A stretch of DNA of 64,000 nt, taken from NCBI GenBank assembly GCA_963675935.2, contig OY780964.2, forward strand, positions 310,001-374,000, in the 5' to 3' direction. This DNA comes from G963675935 sp963675935. Lineage in GTDB: Bacteria > Planctomycetota > Planctomycetia > Pirellulales > Thermoguttaceae. Below the pieces are notes generated by a model. The model was given only the letters and a program-made list of their open reading frames with translations. It was not told where the DNA came from and did no database searches. Below, one piece after another: positions 10,036-19,126 of the stretch; the stretch's first letter is position 1, and each line of letters begins with the position of its first letter. The position numbers and the translations under genes are program-made.

Positions 10036-11079
10036 CTACGAAAACAGCGACCGTTGCCCCGGCCCGTTGGGGCCCATTCCAAAACCTTCGGCCGGGCTGA
10101 TGCCCAAATGCTCGAAGGCCAACGGCGTCAACCGACGCCCGCGCGGCGTGCGAATCACCAACTCGGTCCGCAACAAAAACGGCTCGACCTCGTCGATCAA
10201 CGTGTCGGGCGAGAGGTTCATCGTGTGCGCCACCGCCTCGACCCCCACCGGACCGCCGACGAACACACGGGCGATCGTTTCCAAATACTTTCGATCCTGG
10301 CCGTCAAGCCCCAGGGGGTCGATGCCCTGCATCGCCAAGGCGTCGCGGGCGACCGAGAGCGAGATTTTTCCGTCGGCCCGGCTCTGGGCGTAATCGCGCA
10401 CCCAGCGCAGCCGGTTGTTGGCCAGTCGGGGCGTGCCTCGACTGCGGCCGGCGATTTCTTCCGCCGCGTCGTCAACAATTTCCACGCGCAGCTTCCCGGC
10501 GTTGCGGCGGACGATCTCGGCCAACTCCTCGACCGTATAAAAATCCAAATGCTCGCGCATCTGGAATCGATCGCGCAACGGGGCCGAGAGCAGGCCGGTG
10601 CGGGTGGTGGCGCCGATCATCGTGAACGGGCGGAGCGACATGTTGATCGTCCGCGCGTTGACGCCCTCGCCCAGCGTCAGGTCGATGCGAAAGTCCTCCA
10701 TCGCCGGGTACAAAAATTCCTCGACCGCTTTCGGCAGCCGATGGATTTCGTCGATGAACAAAACCGAGCGTTCCTCGGCGTTGGTCAGATAGGGGATGAC
10801 GTCTTTCGGAGCGGCGAGCGCCGCGCCGCTGGCGATTTGGAAGGCCACGCCCAAATCGCGGGGGATGCACATGGCGAAGGTGGTTTTGCCCAGGCCGGGC
10901 GGGCCGTCGAAAAGGATGTGGCCCAGCGGCTCGCCGCGCTTCGAGGCGGCATCGACCGCGATTTCCAGCCGGGCGTACACCTCGCGCTGGCCGACCATGT
11001 CCTGCATGTGCTGCGGGCGCAGGTCGCGGTCCTTGTCGTCGAACTCCACCGGCGGCTGCAAAATCGGTTCGCGTGGCAT
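10036..11079 (-). CDS. ruvB: Holliday junction branch-migration helicase RuvB
   Basis: 347 residues, normal length. AAA+ motor of the RuvABC complex that drives branch migration of Holliday junctions in recombinational repair. Walker A is GPPGLGKT at residues 59-66, Walker B LFIDEIHR at 107-114, sensor/arginine-finger block GATTRTGLLSAPLRDRF at about 156-172, and the C-terminal winged helix (PLGLDGQDRKYLETIARVF ... GPVGVEAVA) is present. ruvA and ruvC are not next to it. Start ATG 11079 is the first methionine of the usual N-terminus. Confidence 0.97.
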   Translation of the reverse strand: MPREPILQPPVEFDDKDRDLRPQHMQDMVGQREVYARLEIAVDAASKRGEPLGHILFDGPPGLGKTTFAMCIPRDLGVAFQIASGAALAAPKDVIPYLTNAEERSVLFIDEIHRLPKAVEEFLYPAMEDFRIDLTLGEGVNARTINMSLRPFTMIGATTRTGLLSAPLRDRFQMREHLDFYTVEELAEIVRRNAGKLRVEIVDDAAEEIAGRSRGTPRLANNRLRWVRDYAQSRADGKISLSVARDALAMQGIDPLGLDGQDRKYLETIARVFVGGPVGVEAVAHTMNLSPDTLIDEVEPFLLRTELVIRTPRGRRLTPLAFEHLGISPAEGFGMGPNGPGQRSLFS

Positions 11080-11268
11080 GGGGGTTAGTATACAGCCACG
11101 GTGAATGGAGGGCGAGACCGTTCAGCCGCCACATCCCTATTCTGAAACGGGGGGGATAGAACGCGTACCCAATTGCACGACACGCGGATGCAATCCATGT
11201 CCCCACTTGGGGGTAGTTCTAAATTGCTTGTGCAAAGTACGTCGTGTGCCTTCCCTCGCAAGATATGG

Positions 11269-11297
11269 TTGAATTCCGTCGAAAGAATCGCTATCTT
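11269..11297 (+). promoter_or_regulatory. Candidate sigma-70 promoter, leaderless, for the HAD gene
   Basis: TTGAAT (11269-11274), 17-bp spacer, TATCTT (11292-11297). The ATG at 11306 lies 9 bases past the -10 box, where transcription should begin, and no Shine-Dalgarno sequence is visible. Confidence 0.4.
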
Positions 11298-11305
11298 GGG
11301 TTCCC

Positions 11306-11923
11306 ATGCAACCCAGATTTCTCTACTTTGATCTCGGAAAAGTCCTCCTCGATTTCAGCGTCGAGCAGATGTTGGATCGGATGGCCGCCGTCGCGGGCAT
11401 TTCGGCCGAACGGGTCCGCGAGGCCATTTTCGGCGGAAACCTGATGCTCGAGCATGAAACCGGCCGGCTCAACAGCCGCCAGTTCCACGAGGCGTTTTGC
11501 ACGGCGACCCACAGCCGGCCCGACTTCGACCGGCTGATCGAGGCCGCGGCCGACATTTTCACGCTCAACGCGCCCATGTTGCCCATCGTCGCCCAGCTTC
11601 GGCAGGCCGGCTATCCGATGGGCATTCTGTCGAATACGTGCGAAACGCACTGGAAGTATTGCCTCCATCGCTATCGAATCGTCGCCGAGTGTTTCGGCGT
11701 CTACGCCCTGAGCTACGAGCTTGGCGCGGTCAAGCCGGACGCGGCGATTTTTCACGCCGCCGCCAAGCTGGCCCGTTGCCGGCCGGAAGAAATCTTCTTT
11801 GTCGATGACATCGCCGGCCACGTTGCCGGCGCGCGGGCCGTGGGGATCGACGCGGTGCAATTCACGTCGGCCGCGGCGCTGGCCGAGGAATTGCGGCGGC
11901 GCGGCATTCGGTTCAACTACTAG
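11306..11923 (+). CDS. HAD-superfamily phosphatase (YihX-like)
   Basis: 205 residues, complete HAD hydrolase of the C1-cap type. Motif I is FDLGKV (Asp9 nucleophile; the second Asp of DxD is Gly11, as in the YihX/glucose-1-phosphate phosphatase branch). Motif II is LSNT at 108-111, motif III Lys143, and motif IV VDD at 166-168. A helical cap lies between residues 15 and 85. Probable substrate: a small phosphorylated sugar or nucleotide; not resolvable from sequence. Alone on the plus strand, convergent with cinA. Confidence 0.85.
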   Translation: MQPRFLYFDLGKVLLDFSVEQMLDRMAAVAGISAERVREAIFGGNLMLEHETGRLNSRQFHEAFCTATHSRPDFDRLIEAAADIFTLNAPMLPIVAQLRQAGYPMGILSNTCETHWKYCLHRYRIVAECFGVYALSYELGAVKPDAAIFHAAAKLARCRPEEIFFVDDIAGHVAGARAVGIDAVQFTSAAALAEELRRRGIRFNY

Positions 11924-11939
11924 CGGCTTGTGGTTCTGT

Positions 11940-13184
11940 TTAGGCGAGACGCACGAAGTTCAACGCCTGCTTCACGCAGAAGGTGCGTGACAACGCCGGA
12001 TGCCAAGCGAAGGGAAATCCGGCCGATTGCACGCCCTCCGACGTGGCCAAGGCGAGGACAACTTCCGTAGATCCCGTCTGCCGGACGGGATTTGCCGTGA
12101 GATAAGCATGGCAGCCCTCACCCCCGGCCCCTCTCCCGCAAGCGGGCGAGGGGAGATTTTGAGGAAACGGCCCGACGGCCAAGCCGACGTCAGCGTGGAA
12201 TTGCTCGCGGCAGCGTTTTGCCATTTCTTCAACCGACTCGGCCGGCGACGGAAAAACCAATCCGCCGCGAAAAACATCCTCGCAACCCGCGACGCCGCCG
12301 AGTTGCTCGGCCAAAAGGCCCGACGTGCCGCACTCGGCCGTGGCCAAGGTTTTGCCTTGCTCGCGCAGAAGCCGAACCACGGCGTCCTGCAATTGGTCGT
12401 CGCCCTCGCCGAAAACCAGCGTGCCCAGACACTCGTAAATCGTCGCCGCTACAGGCTCGATGGCCGCGAGACATTCCGCGTCGGTCGCGCCGTCGGCCGT
12501 GATGCGAAGCGTGATCGTCGAGCGGCTGGCCGTGATTCCGACCGTCGGGCGGCGTCCGCGTCGAATCAGGTCGGGCAACATCGCTTCGACCTGGCTCTCG
12601 CCGGCGCCGAAACAATGGATTGTTCGGCGGCGCACCACGCGCCGTGAATGACCGACGAACGACGCGATGGTCGCCGCGACGGAATCGTTCCACATTTCGA
12701 CCATTTCGGCCGGCACGCCCGGCAGGCAAATGACCCTACACGGCCCGCGCGATTCGCGAGGAATTTCGATGTCGATGCCCGGTGCGGTGCCGTTGGGATT
12801 ATGAACCACGCGGCTTCCCTCGGGAAACATCGCCTGCAATTCGTTCGACGAGGGCATCGGCCGGTTTCGCCGGGCGAACATCGCGCGGATGGTTTCCAGG
12901 GCGTCGGTGTCGAGTTTCAGCGGCCTGCCCACCGCTTCGGCCAATGCCTGGCGCGTCAGATCGTCGGCCGTGGGGCCAAGCCCTCCGGTGGCCACGACGA
13001 CGTCGGCCCGGGCGATGGCCGCACGAAACACCGCGATGTTCGGGGCGAGTTCATCGCCGACGGTCGTATGATACAATACGCGGACGCCCAGCTCTTCGAG
13101 CCGCTGGCTCATCCATTGCGTGTTCGTGTCAAGCGTTTGGCCGCTGGTGATTTCGTCACCAATGGCGATGATTTCAGCGTTCAT
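11940..13184 (-). CDS. cinA: CinA-family protein (MoCF-like domain plus degenerate deamidase domain)
   Basis: 414 residues. Residues 1-170 are the molybdopterin-binding-like CinA domain (IAIGDEITSGQTLDTNT, GGLGPTADDLTRQALAE, ICLPGVPAEM), associated with ADP-ribose pyrophosphatase activity. Residues 260-414 correspond to the PncC/NMN-deamidase domain, but the usual AESCTGG block reads AECGTSG and the YSN block reads FPSP, so deamidase activity is doubtful. About 30 residues (roughly 343-373) are encoded by two inserted repeats. Start ATG 13184 gives the canonical N-terminus. The gene is alone, 20 bp after the alpha-2-macroglobulin gene on the same strand. Confidence 0.9.
   Translation of the reverse strand: MNAEIIAIGDEITSGQTLDTNTQWMSQRLEELGVRVLYHTTVGDELAPNIAVFRAAIARADVVVATGGLGPTADDLTRQALAEAVGRPLKLDTDALETIRAMFARRNRPMPSSNELQAMFPEGSRVVHNPNGTAPGIDIEIPRESRGPCRVICLPGVPAEMVEMWNDSVAATIASFVGHSRRVVRRRTIHCFGAGESQVEAMLPDLIRRGRRPTVGITASRSTITLRITADGATDAECLAAIEPVAATIYECLGTLVFGEGDDQLQDAVVRLLREQGKTLATAECGTSGLLAEQLGGVAGCEDVFRGGLVFPSPAESVEEMAKRCREQFHADVGLAVGPFPQNLPSPACGRGAGGEGCHAYLTANPVRQTGSTEVVLALATSEGVQSAGFPFAWHPALSRTFCVKQALNFVRLA
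12067..12155. repeat. Two palindromic repeats inserted in frame in cinA
   Basis: 12067-12091 contains CCCGTCTGCCGGACGGG, a perfect hairpin; 12117-12155 is a CTCACCCCCGG-type unit with CTCTCCCGC-AA-GCGGGCGAG as its hairpin. Together they add about 30 codons before the last strand of the CinA domain. The first family recurs inside asnS (63862-63884). Confidence 0.8.
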
Positions 13185-13204
13185 GGAATCCCACGATACC
13201 CGTT

Positions 13205-16200
13205 TTACCGCGAGATTTCAACCGCCAGCGGTTCGAGCCACCGCTTATTCTCGGGCGTGTAGTAGAGATACGCTCGCGATGCGGGAGCGGTGTAGCGGCC
13301 CGGCACTGCGGCCACCAGGTCGAGCTTGATCGATGCGGTGCGCTTCGGGGCCAAGCCACGCCAGTAGAAGACAATCTCTCTCGCCCGGGTTTCGTAGTAG
13401 TCCATCGCGCCGGCCTTCTTCAACTCTTCAAGCTGATCGGCCCTCGGCTCGAGCCCGGCCGGCAGCCCGACAATCGCCACGGCCATTGGCTGGCCCTGGT
13501 CGGTCGCGTTGCTCAACTCGGCCGTAAGGGCGACTGTTTCGCCGGCCTTCACTTTCGTGGCGGCCAGTTTCGTCGTAAGCCGCACGGGACACGCCTCGCT
13601 GCTCTCGGGCTTGAGCGTGCGGTAACTGACGTTCAACACGTAGGGCATTTTGTTGTCGCCGGTCAAATTAAGCGTCAGGCGATTCTCGCCGGCCTTCAAG
13701 TCGGCCCCGATGCCGTCGATAGCAATCGTCTCGCTCGCTCCGGCGGCGAACTCGCGCCGCCCGATTGTTTGACCGGAGCGTTCGATGGATAGCACGCCGG
13801 CCGACGCGGTGCGGCGATTCGCTTTCGAGTGTTCCACCAGCGTTTTTAGCGCGAGAATGGTCGCCTGGGTCGAACCGAAGCTGCCGCCGCCCTGCCGGTT
13901 TTTGATGATCCACTCGACGGCTTTATTGGCTCGCGCCGCAAACTCGGGCAATTTCAGCCAGGCCAGCGCGGCCAACGACGTGGTTTCGATCTGAAGCGAC
14001 TGCCCGCCGCTTCGGGTGATCGAGCCTTGCCGACCGTCGAGATGCCCGTCGTCTGCCTGGCTCTTCGCCAATTTTTCGAGCAGAAGTTTTCCATCGGCCT
14101 TCGCGCCGGCGGTGATGGCCGTCGATGCCGCCAGGGCGACGACGTAAGGATCGTCGGATTTCTTGGCGATTTCGATGGAGTGTTTCACTTCGGCGTCGAT
14201 GTTTTTTTGGCCCGACTCGGCCAGCGCCCAGGTGATGTAGGCGTCAGTCACGTCGGCCGGGGCGCCGCCGAAACTGTCGAGCGCACGCGGATTGCGTTGG
14301 TAGCCGCCGCGTCCGTCGCGCCGGGCCAAAAGCCATTCGGCCGTGCGCGAAATCATCGTCGGATCGACCTCGTAGACCCGCTGCATGTCGCGGAACTGCA
14401 TCAGCCCGTAGGCCGTCAGGGCTTCATGGCCGGGATCGCCGCCGAACCACTCGTAGCCCCGCTGCTTGCACTCATAGCCGGTGAGCTTGGCATAGCCCTT
14501 CTTCATCAAATCCTTCGCCCGGCGTGTGACCTCGGGAGCGGCTTCCTTCTGCTGGTCGAGATACTGCATCGTCATCACATTTGGATAGTTCGACGTGGAC
14601 GCCTGCTCGAAACAGCCGTTCGGCTCCTGCAAAATGCCGTCGAGTCCCTTCTGCAAACTCGCCAGCGTCGAGGGAATCACGCTCAGCGAAACTTCCAACG
14701 AGCCGGGCGTCCACCGCTCGGGCAGATTCACCACAACCTCTTGTTTATTGCCGTCAAGCCGGCCGGAAAACGACTGTGTTTTCGGGAAGCCTGGCGGAAC
14801 GACCACAAGCGGGCGATTCACCGAGTCGGAGAGTGTGCCTGCCGTGCCGCGGAACGTCAGATCGCACTTCCCTTTTTGCCCTGTCACGTTGAGCACAAAA
14901 TACTCGCGGCCTCGGCTGTCGGCCGCGAGGGTCAACCGTCGGCTCGGCTGTCCGTCGAGCGTGACGAGCTTGCCCGCGTCGAGCGTGAGTTCGACTGGCA
15001 GCGAGGCGTTCGTGTCGTTCACCACGGCCAAGGGCAGATCGATCCGGTCGCCGGCGCTGACTTCGAGCGGCAGTTTCGGTTCGAGATTGAACGGAATTCG
15101 CGAGGTGATTTCGGCCCGGCCCGCGCCGATGCGTCCGTCGCCGTGGGCGTCAATCGAAACGCGGAACGTCGTCACGGCGTCGGAAAGCTCGAAATGGATC
15201 GAGGCTTTTCCGTCTTTGTCGGCCAGCAGCATGGGGTGCCAGAACAGGGTTTCGGCGAAGTCGGTCCGCACGCCCGGCTGACTGGCGACGTGGCGATGGG
15301 CGTATTGCCGCACCACGATCATGCGTTGACGTTCGCCGAATGCTTCGCCTTTAACCCCATCCGCATCGAACCACCGTCCATTGGCGTCCATCTTCAACTC
15401 TTTTGCGTCGCCGCGAAGTTTTCCCAACGGCATGCCGGGAGCCATTGCGGGCATTGGTTGGGGCGCCATGGGTTTTTCCCCCTCGGCGATTTTATGTTTT
15501 ACCTGCATCTTGAGCCTGTCCATCCGCCTTGTGCCAGCGGCTTGGCCAAGCATCGCTTTTCTTAATTCGCGTGGCTTATTTTGAGCCAATTTGTTGGCTG
15601 CGGCTGCTCCCATATCCATCATGGGTTCAGTCGCCGCCTGCGGCATCTTCGCCACTTCCATTGCGGTATTCACTGACGGAGCTGACGGAGCGGCGTTCGA
15701 CGAAAACGCGATGGCTCCGTCTTGGCTCGGCGTCAATCGGCCGGGGTCCATCAGGATCGCGCCGACGATCAGACAACAGGTCGTTGCCCCCAGGGCGGGA
15801 ATCCAAAGACGCACGCCCGAACAAATCCGCATCAATCCGAGCATGGCGACCACCAGCACCAGCCCGAGGCCGCCGACAAAACTGACGGCCGTCAGCGTGT
15901 TCCACATCGGTGTGCGGTCGGCCTGATAGTCGGCCAAGCAGCGTCGGTAGTTGTCGCGGATACGGTCGATATTGTCGAAAACGAACGGCGGCGGCGCGGC
16001 AATCTCCTCTCGAAAAATGGCATTCGCCCCATTGCTCCCATTCGCCTTCTCGTTCATTGCCACCAGCGACCGCTCGACAAACCGACGCCAGCCCTGCGTG
16101 CCCAGCAGCAGATCGAGCGCTTTCGCAGCCGAGACTTTATTCTTCGTCCGATCGGAGAGATAAAAATCGGCGTCTTCCAAATCCTCCGGCTTTTCAATCT

Positions 16201-18313
16201 GGCCGGTGAGCAGGAAATGCGTCGGCATCGCCGGCGTGTGATCGTCGGCCAAGTTCAACAGGGCATCGTCCACCACGGCGACGCCTAGCACGGCTGGCAC
16301 GGCGGCGCCCTTCTCGTCGGTCACTTGGAACGTCAGATCGACCTTGTCGCCCGGCGTGTAGCGGCGGCCGTCTTCCAGCGTTCGCACGTTCAGCGTGCGC
16401 GACGGACGGCGATAGACCAACCGCTCGGCCACGGGTTTTGGAGGAGCTTGACTATAATCGTACACCGTCAGCCGGACGATGCCGCCAACGGCCGGATCGA
16501 GCGCGATGGCGACGGGATTGCCCTCGCCGTTCCCGCCGTGGGTGACCAACCGCTCCTGCCCAACCTGCACGCCGCGACAATAGGCCGCGACGACCAGCGG
16601 AATGTCGGCCCGCGCCGCGCGGAGGTTGAACTCGACCGGGGCGCCGGCCCCAAAAACGCCTGAGCCGGCGTTGAGCACTACGTTGCAATTGTCGTTCGGC
16701 TTGGGCAGCGTGGGCGAGTTTTTCGCGCCGGCGGGGCTTGTGATTCTCAGGCTGTACGTCGTGTTCGTTTCGGGTGTGAAACTGAACGCGCCGCGGCCCT
16801 CGAACGTGGTCTCCACCTTGGCGACGGCCCGGCCGTAGCTTTCCTCGTTATCCTTCGTTGCCATAACCACGCCGGCGAGATGCACCGGCTTGCCCAGCGG
16901 ATCGCGGGCGGTGAAATAGACGCGGCTTTCCAGACCCGCGACCAAGTCGCCGCCCTCGGGATAAAACACCACGTCGAACTTGCCCAAGTTGATCGGAATC
17001 GTCTTAGCCTGCGTTTCGGAGGTGCCACCGTCATCGACCACGACGGCAAGCTGGCCATCGCCGCGCTCGATCTTCTCGGGCAACTTGAATTCGATTTGGA
17101 ACGTACCGGCGTCGGTGGCCTTCGCGGTTTTCTCGAAGACCGTCCGATCATCGACCGTGGCGATGATGTACAACTTTGCGCCGGCTGCCGGCCCGCCCTC
17201 GGCGCGAAGGGTTTTGAAATCGGCCGTTACCGTTTGACCAGGGGCGTAGCTGTCGCGCGTGAATTCCAACTCCTTCTTGAGCCTCGGCACGCGATACTGC
17301 CGAATGAAAAAAGTCCGCTTCCGCTCGGCGACCATTCGGTTGCCGCCGCGGGCGACCAGCGTATATTGCCCTCCGGCAAGTTCGTCGGGAATCGTGAACG
17401 CGCTGTTGGCCACGCCACGCTGGGTCGGCGTGTCGAACGCCGAACCGGCCACGACGCTGCCGGCCGGATCGAGAATCTCGAAATGGACCGGGAATTCACG
17501 GTCGGCCGCGAGCGAGGAACGCGAAAGCACCAGGGCGCGGTAGTAGATCGTATCACCCGGCTGATAGAGCGGACGGTCGAGTGCCAGTTGCACGTCGTAG
17601 CGAGCAGGCTCGACCGCCAACGCCGTCTCGGCCTCCTCGTGGCTGTCGCGATGCCATGCCACGACGCGCAGCCTTGCGTCGCCATCCAATTTCATATCGG
17701 CAGGCACGGCAAACTTCATCCGCCCCAATGGGTCGGTCGTCTCCTTGACCGATTTCAGACGCCGCCCGTCACGCGCCGACGCCAAGCTCACCTCGACCTG
17801 GGCGGGCAGCGGCCGGCCGTCGATCGCCGTTGCGCAGACCGTATATTCCGCGGCAACGCCGGCCTGAACCACCGGCGGGCCGGTGACGACCAGCCGAAGA
17901 TGCTCGGCGGCAATCGCCTGCAATTTCTCGCGATGATAGAAGTATCCACCGACGGAAACCATCACCAGAATCGCGGCCGCGAGCCCGACGATCCAATTGG
18001 CCGCGCGGGCGAATGTTTTCGGACGGTTGCGGCCAACCGTAGCAGGCACACTCCGTGTGCTGTCAGCCGCGGCACGCGCAGCGTGCCTGCTGCTTTCCTC
18101 GCCCGACAACGTCAGCAGCGACGGCGAAATCGCCGGCGCCGGAAGCCGGGCGGCCTCGCCCAGCAGGCGCGCGGTCTCTTGCGCCTCGCGATAGGCCGCC
18201 GCCACTTCGGCGTCCGACGCGATGCGACCGCGCAGCTCGGCGGCCTCGGCCTCGGACAGCAGATCGTACACCAGTTCCAGCAGACGTTGGCGAGTTTCGG
18301 AGTTTATCATCAT
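13205..18313 (-). CDS. Anti-sigma-like/alpha-2-macroglobulin fusion with intact thioester motif
   Basis: 1702 residues. ATG 18313 directly follows the stop of ECF sigma factor 2; GGAAGG lies just upstream. Residues 1-60 are a helical cytoplasmic domain like planctomycete anti-sigma N-termini (no zinc ligands), residue 74-92 linker is repeat-encoded, and TM1 spans about 107-126. Then come macroglobulin-like MG domains, a second hydrophobic pair (about 803-826 and 833-851), and the thioester region with G-C-F-E-Q (Cys1234, Gln1237) and alpha/alpha-toroid (about 1220-1500). Bacterial alpha-2-macroglobulins trap proteases through the Cys-Gln thioester. Here the same polypeptide probably also controls the sigma factor. 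Confidence 0.85.
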   Translation of the reverse strand: MMINSETRQRLLELVYDLLSEAEAAELRGRIASDAEVAAAYREAQETARLLGEAARLPAPAISPSLLTLSGEESSRHAARAAADSTRSVPATVGRNRPKTFARAANWIVGLAAAILVMVSVGGYFYHREKLQAIAAEHLRLVVTGPPVVQAGVAAEYTVCATAIDGRPLPAQVEVSLASARDGRRLKSVKETTDPLGRMKFAVPADMKLDGDARLRVVAWHRDSHEEAETALAVEPARYDVQLALDRPLYQPGDTIYYRALVLSRSSLAADREFPVHFEILDPAGSVVAGSAFDTPTQRGVANSAFTIPDELAGGQYTLVARGGNRMVAERKRTFFIRQYRVPRLKKELEFTRDSYAPGQTVTADFKTLRAEGGPAAGAKLYIIATVDDRTVFEKTAKATDAGTFQIEFKLPEKIERGDGQLAVVVDDGGTSETQAKTIPINLGKFDVVFYPEGGDLVAGLESRVYFTARDPLGKPVHLAGVVMATKDNEESYGRAVAKVETTFEGRGAFSFTPETNTTYSLRITSPAGAKNSPTLPKPNDNCNVVLNAGSGVFGAGAPVEFNLRAARADIPLVVAAYCRGVQVGQERLVTHGGNGEGNPVAIALDPAVGGIVRLTVYDYSQAPPKPVAERLVYRRPSRTLNVRTLEDGRRYTPGDKVDLTFQVTDEKGAAVPAVLGVAVVDDALLNLADDHTPAMPTHFLLTGQIEKPEDLEDADFYLSDRTKNKVSAAKALDLLLGTQGWRRFVERSLVAMNEKANGSNGANAIFREEIAAPPPFVFDNIDRIRDNYRRCLADYQADRTPMWNTLTAVSFVGGLGLVLVVAMLGLMRICSGVRLWIPALGATTCCLIVGAILMDPGRLTPSQDGAIAFSSNAAPSAPSVNTAMEVAKMPQAATEPMMDMGAAAANKLAQNKPRELRKAMLGQAAGTRRMDRLKMQVKHKIAEGEKPMAPQPMPAMAPGMPLGKLRGDAKELKMDANGRWFDADGVKGEAFGERQRMIVVRQYAHRHVASQPGVRTDFAETLFWHPMLLADKDGKASIHFELSDAVTTFRVSIDAHGDGRIGAGRAEITSRIPFNLEPKLPLEVSAGDRIDLPLAVVNDTNASLPVELTLDAGKLVTLDGQPSRRLTLAADSRGREYFVLNVTGQKGKCDLTFRGTAGTLSDSVNRPLVVVPPGFPKTQSFSGRLDGNKQEVVVNLPERWTPGSLEVSLSVIPSTLASLQKGLDGILQEPNGCFEQASTSNYPNVMTMQYLDQQKEAAPEVTRRAKDLMKKGYAKLTGYECKQRGYEWFGGDPGHEALTAYGLMQFRDMQRVYEVDPTMISRTAEWLLARRDGRGGYQRNPRALDSFGGAPADVTDAYITWALAESGQKNIDAEVKHSIEIAKKSDDPYVVALAASTAITAGAKADGKLLLEKLAKSQADDGHLDGRQGSITRSGGQSLQIETTSLAALAWLKLPEFAARANKAVEWIIKNRQGGGSFGSTQATILALKTLVEHSKANRRTASAGVLSIERSGQTIGRREFAAGASETIAIDGIGADLKAGENRLTLNLTGDNKMPYVLNVSYRTLKPESSEACPVRLTTKLAATKVKAGETVALTAELSNATDQGQPMAVAIVGLPAGLEPRADQLEELKKAGAMDYYETRAREIVFYWRGLAPKRTASIKLDLVAAVPGRYTAPASRAYLYYTPENKRWLEPLAVEISR
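18039..18093. repeat. GTAGCAGGCACACTCC-type palindromic repeat inside the alpha-2-macroglobulin gene
   Basis: 55 bp with imperfect inverted arms: GCAGGCACACT at the left and AGCGTGCCTGC at the right. It encodes residues about 74-92 (SSRHAARAA...TRSVPA), the linker between the anti-sigma-like domain and TM1. Confidence 0.75.
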
Positions 18314-18862
18314 TTATTTTCCTTCCATCGCCTCGCGCAGTTTCATTAGCGCCAAACGCATTCGGGTTTTTACGGTTCCCAGCGGAATTCCGATCGTCTC
18401 GGCGATCTTGTCGTAAGTCAGTTGACCGTCTTCGCGCAGGAGGAACACCTCTTGCTCCTCGGCGCGGAGTTGTCGGATGGCCTGGCGGACGAGCGTCAAG
18501 CGTTCGTTCCGCACGGCGACGGCGTCGGGTCTCAATTCGGTGGCGGCCAACTGTTTTCCTCCCTCTTCGAGCGGATGGCGATGACGGCGCCAAGCCGTGC
18601 CGCGCAGATCGCGGCCTGCGTTCAGTGCGATGCGAAATATCCACGCCCTGCGATTTTCGATCACTGCGGCGTCGTCGCGATGCTTCCAGCACTTGATGAA
18701 GGCTTCTTGCAGGGCATCCCGGGCGTCCTCGGCGTTGCCGACCACGTAATACAACATCCCCAACAGCTCGTCCTGGTAGCTCGAAAATGCCTCTTCGAGC
18801 CATTTGGCGGTCTGCTGCGACTGGTTTTCAGCATCGGGCTGGGCTGTGGCCGGACGGTTCAT
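18314..18862 (-). CDS. ECF-type RNA polymerase sigma factor 2
   Basis: 182 residues from ATG 18862 (MNRPATAQPD); the frame runs open to 18994, but the extra 44 residues show no sigma homology and are low complexity. Region 2: SYQDELLGMLYYVVGNAEDA, DALQEAFIKCWKHRDDA, RAWIFRIALNAGRDLRG. Region 4: LRAEEQEVFLLREDGQLTYD, KIAETIGIPLGTVKTRMRLA. The adjacent downstream gene, with no gap, is the alpha-2-macroglobulin fusion, presumably its partner. Confidence 0.85.
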   Translation of the reverse strand: MNRPATAQPDAENQSQQTAKWLEEAFSSYQDELLGMLYYVVGNAEDARDALQEAFIKCWKHRDDAAVIENRRAWIFRIALNAGRDLRGTAWRRHRHPLEEGGKQLAATELRPDAVAVRNERLTLVRQAIRQLRAEEQEVFLLREDGQLTYDKIAETIGIPLGTVKTRMRLALMKLREAMEGK

Positions 18863-18998
18863 GGGCTGTTGCTCTGTCGGATAAGACGAAGCCGCGGCGT
18901 CGGGGGTTTCTTGAACGGCGGCGGATTTATCCTTACTGTTGTACCGAAAAGGGACCCGACCGCACACCCCCCGCGGTCGTAGGCTATATTGCAATGTC

Positions 18999-19070
18999 GT
19001 TTAGCCGGCGAGCTTGCTCGCCGCGCGGGATGTCGCCCCAGAACGCGGTGGGCAAGCCCGCCGGCTAAAC
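18999..19070. repeat. GTTTAGCCGGC palindromic repeat, copy 1
   Basis: 72 bp with perfect terminal arms GTTTAGCCGGC and GCCGGCTAAAC and a second inner hairpin (GCGAGCTTGCTCGC). Lies between the OmpA gene and sigma factor 2. Other copies: 33256-33293, 36640-36710, 41003-41020. Confidence 0.9.
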
Positions 19071-19126
19071 ATTTCCATGTGGCATTGCGATTCCGAGGGG
19101 GCAACAAAGGCGGGGCTGCAAAACCG

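Noticed and set aside
18863..18994. 44 more residues on sigma factor 2
   Set aside because: Low complexity and beyond the normal sigma N-terminus; ATG 18862 is enough.
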